A stretch of DNA of 46,365 nucleotides from Siminovitchia thermophila (GTDB taxonomy: Bacteria; Bacillota; Bacilli; Bacillales; Bacillaceae_C): the NCBI RefSeq assembly GCF_016909185.1, contig NZ_JAFBFH010000037.1, forward strand, positions 1 to 46,365, written 5' to 3'. This document shows positions 23,377 through 30,617 of this stretch, piece by piece (positions within the stretch are counted from its first letter, which is position 1; every line of letters starts with the position of its first letter). The position numbers were made by a program, and so were the translations under genes. Under the pieces are notes generated by a model, which worked only from the letters and a program-made list of their open reading frames with translations, made no database searches and was not told where the DNA came from.

Positions 23377-23405
23377 GTTGAACAGTCACGACTTTATATA
23401 AAAAC

Positions 23406-24206
23406 TTACTTTCCTTTCCAGTCTGGCGTCCTCTTATCTAAAAAGGCTTTTAACCCTTCATGGGCATCTTCCGAGCGGAACAATAAGTTTTGCAGTTCGC
23501 CTTCATAACGGATGGCCGCGTTTAATGGCATTTCCTTTCCATTCATAATGGAAAGCTTAATATTAGAAACCGCGTAGGTGGCGCTTTCTACAATTTTCCG
23601 TGCATATTCCAAGGTTCTCTCCCTGACTTCTTCTTGCGGAAATACGCGGTTTACAAGTCCGATATCCAATGCTTCCTGGGGTGTCAGTGTATCCCCCGTA
23701 ATATTCAAGTCAAGGGCCCGGGAATAACCGACAAGGCGGGCCAAGCGCTGCGTACCACCCGTTCCGGCCAATACGCCCAGCGACACTTCCGGCAGACCGA
23801 TTTTTCCCGCCTGATCCCCCATAAAGCGCAGATCGCATCCGAGCGCCATTTCCAAGCCGCCGCCCACGGTATGCCCCTCCAGACAGGCAATGTAAACTTG
23901 CGGAGAGCGCGCCATTTTGTCCAAGGTTTCGTTACAGAACAGGCAAAATTGTGTTTTAAAGTGCGGGTCTGCAGATTTTAGAAAATGGATATCTGCCCCG
24001 GCCGAAAAAAAGTTTGGCATATCACTCATGAGGATGGCCACCTTGATATCATGATCAAAACGGATATCGTCAATGGCCGCATTCAATTCCTGATAGAATG
24101 CAAGACTGTAAGAGTTTGATTTGTTCACGTGGATATGGATTTCCGCAACTCCGTTGTCTTTGACAACCGTGATATTCTTCTTCTTTGCTTCTACTTGTGT
24201 ACTCAT
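23406..24206 (-). CDS. Enoyl-CoA hydratase/isomerase (crotonase family)
   Basis: This 266-residue crotonase has both catalytic glutamates: Glu119 in HTVGGGLEMALGCDL and Glu140 in IGLPEVSLGVLAGTGGTQRL. The oxyanion-hole segment is NFFSAGADIHF. It would hydrate an enoyl-CoA intermediate of ring-cleaved product beta-oxidation (PaaF-like) or act on a ring-opened epoxide. The start is well supported by TAGGAGG. It follows paaC by 54 bases and precedes the benzoate-type ligase. A decayed copy of the 3' part of a very similar gene lies at 29755-29956. Confidence 0.88.
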   Translation of the reverse strand: MSTQVEAKKKNITVVKDNGVAEIHIHVNKSNSYSLAFYQELNAAIDDIRFDHDIKVAILMSDMPNFFSAGADIHFLKSADPHFKTQFCLFCNETLDKMARSPQVYIACLEGHTVGGGLEMALGCDLRFMGDQAGKIGLPEVSLGVLAGTGGTQRLARLVGYSRALDLNITGDTLTPQEALDIGLVNRVFPQEEVRERTLEYARKIVESATYAVSNIKLSIMNGKEMPLNAAIRYEGELQNLLFRSEDAHEGLKAFLDKRTPDWKGK

Positions 24207-24260
24207 ATTCGTTCCTCCTATATTTTACATTTTTAAAATGGTGCTTATTTCTTTTGCTTG

Positions 24261-24905
24261 TCAATTTACAGCTACAGGGCTTCGCAAAGGCAAGCTGTTC
24301 AGCTCCTGTTCAAATTTTTTGTACAGTGAAGAGCTTTTTACGATATAGCCTTTGGCGGCAATCTCCGTTTTCTCCTCCACACTTTGCAGCCACTGTTTCA
24401 CCTCGGGCAGTACAATGTTTATGGCATCCTTAAATTTGACAGGAATCAGACCTTCATCGTTTAAAAGCTGCTGTGCCCATTGCTTGGAATAAATAATGTG
24501 TTCTTTTTGTTCATTGACAAGTTTTTGAATGCGGGAAATGACTTTTTCATTCCCAGTTTCCAAAATGGCTTTTAATACGATATCCACTGCCGTGCTGACC
24601 GTATAAAGCGCCGCAATCAATGAGATCCAATTTTGAACCTTAATGACTTCATGAAATGCTTTGCCGGTCTGATTCTCAATACTGGGCTTTTTTCCTTTTA
24701 ATCCTTTTAAGTCAAATATCCAATTGTACAATAGACGGGCGTGGCCAAGCTCCCCTTGTGCCATTGCAATGGCAGCCAGCGTCGCCTCCAGGTTCGGACC
24801 GCTTACCCCCACTTCCACCAAACGATCACCCAGTACATATTTATTGTCCGCGATCGCTTCAAGAAGCTGAATAAATTCCTCCGCACTTTGTTTCTGTTCC
24901 CCCAT
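24261..24905 (-). CDS. paaC: Aromatic acyl-CoA epoxidase subunit PaaC
   Basis: This 214-residue ferritin-like protein is of PaaC type. It has LGDRLVEVGVSGPNLEATLAAIA and MAQGELGHARLLYNWI in the first half, and VNEQKEHIIYSKQWAQQL in the second. In the multicomponent epoxidase PaaC is the structural partner of PaaA. Here the first motif reads GELGH (E-x-x-H), where my recollection of Escherichia coli PaaC has LIGQ. The frame stays open 39 codons further up into paaB, but AAAGGGG at the end of paaB and the spacing select the ATG at 24905. It lies four bases after paaB. Confidence 0.88.
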   Translation of the reverse strand: MGEQKQSAEEFIQLLEAIADNKYVLGDRLVEVGVSGPNLEATLAAIAMAQGELGHARLLYNWIFDLKGLKGKKPSIENQTGKAFHEVIKVQNWISLIAALYTVSTAVDIVLKAILETGNEKVISRIQKLVNEQKEHIIYSKQWAQQLLNDEGLIPVKFKDAINIVLPEVKQWLQSVEEKTEIAAKGYIVKSSSLYKKFEQELNSLPLRSPVAVN

Positions 24906-24909
24906 TTCT

Positions 24910-25140
24910 TTACGCCCCTTTCCTGGCAAATAATCCTTTCGCTTTTTTGACCCATTGAAGCTGGTTTCTTTCAACGACACACATCTCGGTCCAATCCTCT
25001 TCATCGTAGGTATAGGCGGCATATACTTTTGCCAAATCTGCCGTTTCCGCCTCTACTGTTCCAATATGGATTAAGTCGTCCCCCCGCTTAATTCTTGTGA
25101 AAATATCAAAGGTAGCTTTCTTTCTTGACTGTTCAGTCAT
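24910..25140 (-). CDS. paaB: Aromatic acyl-CoA epoxidase subunit PaaB
   Basis: This 76-residue protein matches the PaaB family: YDIF-like ATFDIFTRIKRGDDLIHIGTVEA, then DLAKVYAAYTYDEEDWTEMCVVERNQL. It is shorter than the Escherichia coli subunit (about 95 residues), lacking its tail. PaaB bridges PaaAC units in the epoxidase complex. Its ATG overlaps the paaD stop codon (ATGA), and paaC follows after four bases, so the subunits are translationally coupled. Confidence 0.88.
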   Translation of the reverse strand: MTEQSRKKATFDIFTRIKRGDDLIHIGTVEAETADLAKVYAAYTYDEEDWTEMCVVERNQLQWVKKAKGLFARKGA

Positions 25141-25463
25141 TTTGAACTGACCCCCCAGTACCTCATCTTGTCACGGCCTTTCAGACTCATCATCTCAACA
25201 GTCCATGGCGGGCTCCAAACGACTTCGATATGGACTTCTTTTACTTCCGGCTCCTTGAGAAGACGGTTCTCAATGTCTTCCTTTATCCAATCCATGCATG
25301 CACAGGAAACCGCGGTGAACGTCATCGTAACATAGAGGGCAGCGCCGTTTTTTTCAATGTTGTAAATTAATCCCATATCGACAACACTGATTGGAAATTC
25401 CGGATCATTTACTTCTTTCAAGGCATCCCAATATTTTCGAACACCCCCAGCAACCGCTTTCAT
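25137..25463 (-). CDS. paaD: PaaD, MIP18/DUF59-domain protein lacking the zinc ribbon
   Basis: This 108-residue protein consists of a MIP18 (DUF59) domain: WDALKEVNDPEFPISVVDMGLIYNI, then VTMTFTAVSCACMDWIKEDIENRL, then VEVVWSPPWTVEMM-like text. PaaD is thought to help assemble the metal or Fe-S centre of the epoxidase. The protein ends GRDKMRYWGVSSK, the point where the Escherichia coli protein goes on into a C-terminal zinc ribbon of about 50 residues. A separate gene at 29991-30158 codes for that ribbon type. paaD starts directly after the paaA stop (TAAATG). Confidence 0.9.
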   Translation of the reverse strand: MKAVAGGVRKYWDALKEVNDPEFPISVVDMGLIYNIEKNGAALYVTMTFTAVSCACMDWIKEDIENRLLKEPEVKEVHIEVVWSPPWTVEMMSLKGRDKMRYWGVSSK

Positions 25464-26399
25464 TTATACCACCTCTTTTCTTAGTCTTTCCATCTCTTTC
25501 GCACCGCGCTGTATTCTTTCAACAAATTGTTTGTTTTGCGGCCCGCGGCTTTTAAATCGTTTAATGACGTTCTCCCATGTATCCGGCTGGTCAAAGAGCC
25601 ACTGTTTGTTTTTTACGTCGAACTTGCATGGGAAAGGAACATCAAGGACATATTTGTTTTGTTCCTCATCATAATGAGCCGGTACTTTCACGCCGATGGA
25701 TTCGCAGAATGGAACAGCCGTTGAAAGCCACTGTTGGCGAAGTTCGTCATTCGTTTTTCCCTTTAATTTATATTCGAGCTGATGGGAACGGCTTTTCAAG
25801 TTGTCTTCCACACCAAAAAATTCAAGCGCCATCAAAAACATCCAATCAACTGCTTTTTGCACTTCTTCCCGTAGCTTTGGATCTTTCATTGCTGTTTTCA
25901 TAATGATTTCGCCATTTCGGAGGTGGAACAATTCTTCTTTATCAACTTTTACGAGTGCCCGCTTCCATGGACCGTATGATGTATGCTTGCCGGCATCACC
26001 GAGTAATGTATAGCCGGCCCGGTCGAACAGCGCGTTAAATACGCCAAGTTCAATCCAGTTGTCTAGTTTAAAATCAAATGCATACGGGTTTTTCCACCGG
26101 TGGGGTTCTCTGCTGTACAATAATTCGTCTGTATCTTCTCCCAAATCTTTCAGCAGGCGAAAAGCGATATGTGCATGGCCGATTTCATCTTGCATGATGG
26201 CAAGAGCGGTTATCTTGTTATTGAGGGTCGGTGCCTGGTTGTATACCGTCAGCAGTGGAGGAACACTCAATAATTCCGTGTCCCCAACAATGACGAGCGT
26301 TTGCTTCAATGCTCGGAGATATTCCCCGTTCATATCCTCCAAGCCTTCAACCATAAACCCCTTGCGAACCTTCTCTTTTAAGAGCTCTGCATTTTCCAT
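25464..26399 (-). CDS. paaA: Aromatic acyl-CoA epoxidase catalytic subunit PaaA
   Basis: This 311-residue ferritin-like diiron protein matches PaaA. Likely metal ligands lie in VGDTELLSVPP (Glu), IMQDEIGHAHIAF (Glu, His) and VDKEELFHLRNGE (Glu, His). HTSYGPWKRALVKVDKEE and KGKTNDELRQQWLSTAVP are also family features. In the known system PaaA with PaaB, PaaC and a reductase turns phenylacetyl-CoA into the 1,2-epoxide with O2. The sequence is fairly distant from the Escherichia coli protein as I recall it, so the acyl-CoA substrate may differ. The ATG at 26399 (GGTGGAGGAA before it) is preferred over a start 21 codons upstream. It leads the paaA-paaD-paaB-paaC operon. Confidence 0.88.
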   Translation of the reverse strand: MENAELLKEKVRKGFMVEGLEDMNGEYLRALKQTLVIVGDTELLSVPPLLTVYNQAPTLNNKITALAIMQDEIGHAHIAFRLLKDLGEDTDELLYSREPHRWKNPYAFDFKLDNWIELGVFNALFDRAGYTLLGDAGKHTSYGPWKRALVKVDKEELFHLRNGEIIMKTAMKDPKLREEVQKAVDWMFLMALEFFGVEDNLKSRSHQLEYKLKGKTNDELRQQWLSTAVPFCESIGVKVPAHYDEEQNKYVLDVPFPCKFDVKNKQWLFDQPDTWENVIKRFKSRGPQNKQFVERIQRGAKEMERLRKEVV

Positions 26400-26433
26400 T
26401 TCCTCCACCTTCCTATTACGTTTATTTATATGT

Positions 26434-26477
26434 CGTTTATTAAACATAATATTAATGAACATTTATAGGAATGTCAA
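26434..26477 (-). promoter_or_regulatory. paaA promoter with downstream operator candidate
   Basis: On the minus strand TTGACA (26472-26477) and TAATAT (26449-26454) are 17 bases apart. Two bases after the -10 lies TGTTTAATAAACG (26434-26446), a near-perfect palindrome (GTTTA/TAAAC arms). The promoter of the zinc-ribbon gene has the same arrangement with the same spacings, so it is a candidate PaaX (or other repressor) site. Confidence 0.65.
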
Positions 26478-26561
26478 GAACATTTTAAAAAAGGTATCAA
26501 TTCAGAATAAGGCGAGGGTTAAGCTTCTACTTCTAAGCATTTTCCTTGAATACAAAAAAAC

Positions 26562-26967
26562 GAGTCTGGGACACAACTAAATCAGTCGATTAAAAAACGA
26601 ACAATAACGTGAAACTTCATTCAGTAGGCGTTTTCTTCCATCTCCTACTGAATGTTAGCTTGAGCGAATTGGGCATTTAGGTGCCGTTTTCTCCCACTTA
26701 AACCTTTTGTATTCACTCAAGATGTTGAAGTGGGAGTCTTACGGCACCTTACATGCGGGATAAATTGTCCTAGTGTATAATTCGCAAGCTTTTAGCGTAG
26801 TCAAAATATGTAGACTCCTGCGGGAATAGCTCGAGCTGAAGATCCCGCAGGAAAGCGAAATATGTTGACGTAGCGATAATAGGGATTTTTTTCACACAAA
26901 CAAACCGAACAATTTTAAATGAATTGTTCGGTTTTTGCTATTTCTTATTTGCTTATGTCCCAGCCCC
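26562..26967. repeat. Structured palindromic repeat element, copy 2
   Basis: A 406-bp inverted copy of the element at 3547-4313. The ends are GAGTCTGGGACACAACT and (reverse complement) GGGGCTGGGACATAAGC. In order it holds the CATTCAGTAGG-type hairpin, one long GGTGCCG/CGGCACC stem, the CCTGCGGG/CCCGCAGG stem and the AACCGAACAATT hairpin. It has no coding capacity. Its right end supplies the last codons and stop of the neighbouring MBL-fold gene. Confidence 0.85.
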
Positions 26968-27945
26968 GTTAACATAAGAGCCCGCAGTATATACAGTAGT
27001 ATTACTTCCCGCGGATTTTGTTATTTTTCCGGAAAAATAAAGATACTCCAAGTGCGCCAGCGTCTCTGCGATTGCAAATCTCCATTGATGTGAGTTCAAT
27101 TGCCTTTCTTTAAATACTTCTCTGGAAACTTCAAAAGCGGTCTTTCCCCCTATCACCAGGTTGTACATTTCATTTAATCGTTGCTCATGGTGCAAATGAA
27201 TCTCGTTAATTCGCTTAGGCAAATCTAAAATAAGATCCCCATGGCCAGGGAGGGCGCATCTGACATCCAAGGAACTGATTTCTTCTAAAGATTGCAAATA
27301 ATCTTGAAGCGGATTTTCCCTTCCATAGGGCCAAAGACCAATATTGGGCGTGATCTTTGCCAATATATGATCTGCTGCCAGAAGCAATTGTTTTTCCTGT
27401 TGGTAAAAACAGAACATGCCATCACTATGGCCAGGTGTATGAATCACTTGCCATCGGTCACCTCCCAATATGATTTCATCCTTTTCAAAAAATGTAAACT
27501 CTGGGAAAGGCCGAACATGTTCTCCCATTTTTTCGAACTTATCTTGAATATCAAACATCAGCTCTTCAGGCACTCCATTTTCTTTACATATTTCACCAAA
27601 TCGGGCGGCCATTACTTTTTTATCACTGAAAGCCAAATCAAATGTCTCGCCGTCTGTTACACTGATATACACCGGTGCGCCCGACCATTTCTGCATCCAC
27701 CCCGCCAAACCCGAATGGTCCGGGTGATAATGTGTTACATATATCGCTTGCAGAGAAGAAGGTTTTATGGACAGTTCGGAGAACACCTTTTTCCACACTT
27801 CGGTGGCCTCTGGATAGTTAAACCCCGTATCGACGATGCTCCATCCGTCTTCTTCCTGAAAAAGGTAGCAATATACGTATTTCATCGGAAAAGGAATGGG
27901 CACGGCAATCCGGTAAATCTTCTCTTCTATTGCCCGTATTTGCAA
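26953..27945 (-). CDS. MBL-fold metallohydrolase
   Basis: This 330-residue metallo-beta-lactamase-fold enzyme has the full metal set: THYHPDHSG (His72, His74, Asp76, His77), HTPGHSDGMF, LAADHILAK and LPGHGDLI. A C-terminal winged-helix-like segment (TAFEVSREVFKERQL...TLAHLEYLYFSGKI) resembles that of LACTB2/GloB-like hydrolases. In an aromatic-CoA cluster a thioesterase or lactonase role is plausible, but the substrate is unknown. The start is a TTG with GGGGGC before it, right after the upstream hydratase pseudogene. The last residues and stop codon fall inside the repeat element, so the native C-terminus may have been replaced. Confidence 0.82.
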   Translation of the reverse strand: MQIRAIEEKIYRIAVPIPFPMKYVYCYLFQEEDGWSIVDTGFNYPEATEVWKKVFSELSIKPSSLQAIYVTHYHPDHSGLAGWMQKWSGAPVYISVTDGETFDLAFSDKKVMAARFGEICKENGVPEELMFDIQDKFEKMGEHVRPFPEFTFFEKDEIILGGDRWQVIHTPGHSDGMFCFYQQEKQLLLAADHILAKITPNIGLWPYGRENPLQDYLQSLEEISSLDVRCALPGHGDLILDLPKRINEIHLHHEQRLNEMYNLVIGGKTAFEVSREVFKERQLNSHQWRFAIAETLAHLEYLYFSGKITKSAGSNTTVYTAGSYVNGAGT

Positions 27946-27957
27946 GTTGCATGCCCC

Positions 27958-28730
27958 CTATGCATTCGTCCAGACCGGCTTCCTTTTTTCAACAAAAGAT
28001 CGGAGGCCTTCCTGGGCATCTTTAGATGGAATTAATTCACGGAAATAAATCTGTTCGATCTTGCCAATGGCAGACGCAAAGTTGACCGCCATCGCTTCCC
28101 TGACAGCCTTTCGAGTAAGCGAAAGCGCCAGGGCGCTCTTATTTTTCAAGTGATTCAGCAGCTCCTGAAGCGTTTCCTCCAGTTGTTCCGAAGGAACGAT
28201 ACGATTGACGAACCCCCATTCATAAGCCTTTTGAACATCGATCGTTTCACCTGTTAAAAGCAACTCCATCGTTCTGTTCAATCCGGTGATCCATGGAAAT
28301 GCGACAATGGAGACTGGCGGGAAAAGCCCTAAATGAATTTCCGGCTGGCCAAATGTTGCTTTTTCCGTTGCATACACCATATCGCAAAAAGTAGCCAATT
28401 CACATCCCCCTCCCAAAGTAGCTCCTTCAACAACCGCAATCGTCGGGCAGGGAATTTCAACCAGCAAGTGAAACATTTTATGAAAAACATGAAACATCGG
28501 CTCTGCCTTTTCCCCCATATGGTCTTCCACCGAAGCACCAACCGAAAAAGCTTTTCCTTCTGCCCGTATAACGAGTGCATGCAAATCCTTTTCTTCCCGG
28601 ATCGTTAAATGCATCGCATATTTCCTCCATCATTTCCAATATTTAAAACATGTAACGGAGGACGATTGAGCGTCAAATGGGCAACTCCTTCACTCACTTT
28701 AAATATGATCGTTTCAAAATCGGTTTTCAT
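27958..28730 (-). pseudogene. Enoyl-CoA hydratase gene broken by two small indels near its 5' end
   Basis: The open 218-codon part (27958-28614) codes for a crotonase lacking its first strand. It has FSVGASVEDHMGEK, VEGATLGGGCELATFCDM and FGQPEIHLGLFPP, with both Glu positions. The missing start is upstream in other frames. MKTDFETIIFKVSEGVAHL...LHVLNI begins at an ATG at 28730 with AAAGGAG. An extra G shifts into MMEEICDAFND, and a second shift leads to REEKDLHALVIRAEGKAF. The joined sequence is a normal crotonase of the dienoyl-CoA hydratase type. Either it is a recent pseudogene or two sequencing errors are present. Initiation at the internal ATG 28614 would give a truncated product. Confidence 0.65.
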
Positions 28731-28760
28731 GGCTTGCTCCTTTCATTGAAAGATGCTGGC

Positions 28761-29636
28761 TTATACGATATTCATGAATGGATTGATCGCCCGATCCCGG
28801 TTATACGCGGCCTTGGTGTCTGGCGCCTGCTCAAAAACAGACTCAAAATACCGGATGGCCGGAATAGCCAACAACTGGTGGATATTAAAAAATAGCTCTC
28901 TTGCCCGAAATCCGATCCAATCACGCGGTAAGAAGTCCGCTGGAAAGTTGGGGTCGAAAAATAAAAATTTCCTATATTCGTGGACAAGCTCCGTTCTATC
29001 GATAAAACACTGATTATCCGTTAATTTACTGTTCCAGGCATCTTCTTTAAGCCGCTCAAATTTATTTTTATAACGTGCAATGAAGTCGGCATGTTTTTCT
29101 TCAATTTGATCCAAGTCCCAGCCTTTATGAATGATATCTTGATCATCATGGGAAACAAACGAACTGGAAGTAAACAGAATACTGTAGTCGTTTAAATGAT
29201 GTTCCTGAACCATTTCCATTACTTGCTTTTCGATGGGGTTAGGGGTGGCCCATACACCATTGGAAATAGCCCCAAAGCCAAGCCAACTTAAATCCTTGCG
29301 CAGTTGATTTCTTAATTCCCGCATTTCTTCCGGAATGGAATATGTAAAAATCCGCCATTTGCCGTCCCATTTCGTATTCGGCGCGGAATAAACCCTTGAT
29401 ACTCCATCAAAAACCGTTCTTTTCCCTTTCTCTGTCAAAGAATAATAGCTTTTATTGCCAATTTTTCTGGCCTGTATAAAGCCTTGCTGCACCATCCTCA
29501 AAGTGGCGCCGCGGCAAGAAGATTCTGACAATCCAAAATGGGACATGAGCCGTATTAGGCTTCCAATCCATATTTCTCCTCCATAATGCTGGATATACTC
29601 TCCAAAAAGCGTGAACATCAATCCTCTGGGCTTCAT
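28761..29636 (-). CDS. paaX: PaaX-family transcriptional repressor
   Basis: This 291-residue regulator matches PaaX. The N-terminal winged helix is MKPRGLMFTLFGEYIQHYGG to SSCRGATLRMVQQGFIQARKIG, followed by YSLTEKGKR. The central PaaX domain holds WDGKWRIFTYSIPE and LRKDLSWLGFG, and the C-terminal domain holds LFFDPNFPADFLPRDW. In known systems PaaX represses paa genes and is released by an aromatic acyl-CoA. The start has only a weak site of its own. A strong GGAGGG site serves a five-codon frame ending four bases before it. It lies 30 bases upstream of the broken hydratase gene. Confidence 0.9.
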   Translation of the reverse strand: MKPRGLMFTLFGEYIQHYGGEIWIGSLIRLMSHFGLSESSCRGATLRMVQQGFIQARKIGNKSYYSLTEKGKRTVFDGVSRVYSAPNTKWDGKWRIFTYSIPEEMRELRNQLRKDLSWLGFGAISNGVWATPNPIEKQVMEMVQEHHLNDYSILFTSSSFVSHDDQDIIHKGWDLDQIEEKHADFIARYKNKFERLKEDAWNSKLTDNQCFIDRTELVHEYRKFLFFDPNFPADFLPRDWIGFRARELFFNIHQLLAIPAIRYFESVFEQAPDTKAAYNRDRAINPFMNIV

Positions 29637-29754
29637 ATTTTCACCATCTTATTCTCATATTTTCCCTCCTTTATTATATCATTTGGAAAATTTTTTTAAA
29701 AAGACTACCGCTGTTTATAAAAAGCCGGCAGCCATTTGCGGGACAGCCTCTTTA

Positions 29755-29956
29755 CCAATCCGGATTCCCATTTTCCAAAAGGCATTCAACCCTCCATGAA
29801 TATTTTCGGAGCGGAACAACAAGTTTTGTAGCCCGCCTTCATAACCGGATAGCCACGTTGGACATCCATTCTAATGGACAGCTTCATATTGGCAACCGCA
29901 TAGATGCACTTTATATGATTTCCCTTGCATATTTCAAGGTGTTTTCCTGCACTTTC
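29755..29956 (-). pseudogene. Remnant of an enoyl-CoA hydratase 3' end
   Basis: This stretch aligns along its length with the 3' part of the intact hydratase gene (23410-23640). Shared text includes GAGCGGAACAAYAAGTTTTG, CGCCTTCATAAC and TTGCATATTTCAAGG. It has many substitutions and indels and no open frame. It is a decayed duplicate between the zinc-ribbon gene and paaX. Confidence 0.65.
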
Positions 29957-29990
29957 AAAAATGTGATTTTTCTATATAAACTTGAAACGC

Positions 29991-30158
29991 TTACATTTTT
30001 TCTTCTTGTTGCCATCTGATACATTCAAACACACTCTTGCAATGATTGCAGTAGTATTGTGAGACAAGCTGCGCTGTACCAAACGAAGAGATTCGGCTAA
30101 CGTCTTCCGAATCGCAGAAAGAACAATAAGGCCGGAATGATTGCGCCTGATTGAGCAC
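29991..30158 (-). CDS. 55-aa zinc-ribbon protein, stand-alone PaaD C-terminal domain
   Basis: A GTG at 30158 with GGGAGG seven bases upstream opens a 55-codon gene. The product has two CxxC pairs (Cys12/Cys15 and Cys37/Cys40) and the core FGTAQLVSQYYCNHCKSVFE. This parallels the C-terminal zinc ribbon of Escherichia coli PaaD as I recall it (CPQC, then FGSTACKALYRCDSC, then a Phe-rich end). The PaaD in this window lacks exactly that domain. The gene has its own sigma-A promoter with the same operator candidate as paaA. It probably works with PaaD in maturing the epoxidase; that is inference. It is below usual gene-calling length, and a longer overlapping frame (29972-30163) is a shadow. Confidence 0.75.
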   Translation of the reverse strand: MLNQAQSFRPYCSFCDSEDVSRISSFGTAQLVSQYYCNHCKSVFECIRWQQEEKM

Positions 30159-30200
30159 ATCATGACCTCCCTTCTTCCTTTATTATCTTTTTATTCATAA

Positions 30201-30244
30201 CGTCTATTAAACATAATAATAAGGAAGTTGTGTTTCGATGTCAA
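30201..30244 (-). promoter_or_regulatory. Promoter and operator candidate of the zinc-ribbon gene
   Basis: On the minus strand TTGACA (30239-30244) and TATTAT (30216-30221) are 17 bases apart. TGTTTAATAGACG (30201-30213) begins two bases after the -10. Over 21 bases from the -10 onward it differs from the paaA promoter at only two positions. Confidence 0.65.
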
Positions 30245-30617
30245 TACATTTCATTTTTAACGTCTAAAGATTCCACAAAAGGAAAAGCAAAGAAACTGAA
30301 AACGGAATACTTATTTGCTCTTCCTCTACATTTATTTTTCCATCATCGGATGCATTGTAGAAGCTTCTCGACAAAACGGAAAATCAGAAATGTCCGAAGA
30401 GATTGGCTAATTCGATAAGAAAGAGGTACCAAGATCGTGTAATGAAAATTGGAACGCTCTCCTAAATCACATTTATTGAATGTCCCTTTTCAACGCAACC
30501 GGCTTCCCTTTTCTTTTTACACCAGTTTGATTTTTCACTCGTTCTTCCATCCCTTCTCTTGAACCTCCTCCGTTTGAAAAACCTAAAATAGAACGTCCAT
30601 CTCTTTCTCTGAGGACC
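30245..30617. other. Intergenic stretch, no gene recognised
   Basis: About 370 bases between the acyl-CoA ligase stop and the zinc-ribbon promoter. A 26-codon frame (minus, MEERVKNQTGVKRKGKPVAL) has only a mediocre ribosome site and no recognisable relatives. No clear terminator was found after the ligase. Confidence 0.4.

Noticed and set aside
29972-30163. 63-codon minus-strand frame MMCSIRRNHSG...
   Set aside because: Overlapping shadow of the zinc-ribbon gene; the other frame has the paired cysteines, the family core and a better-spaced start.
30430-30560. 26-codon minus-strand frame MEERVKNQTGV... upstream of the paa genes
   Set aside because: Short, lysine-rich, with a mediocre ribosome site and no recognisable homology.
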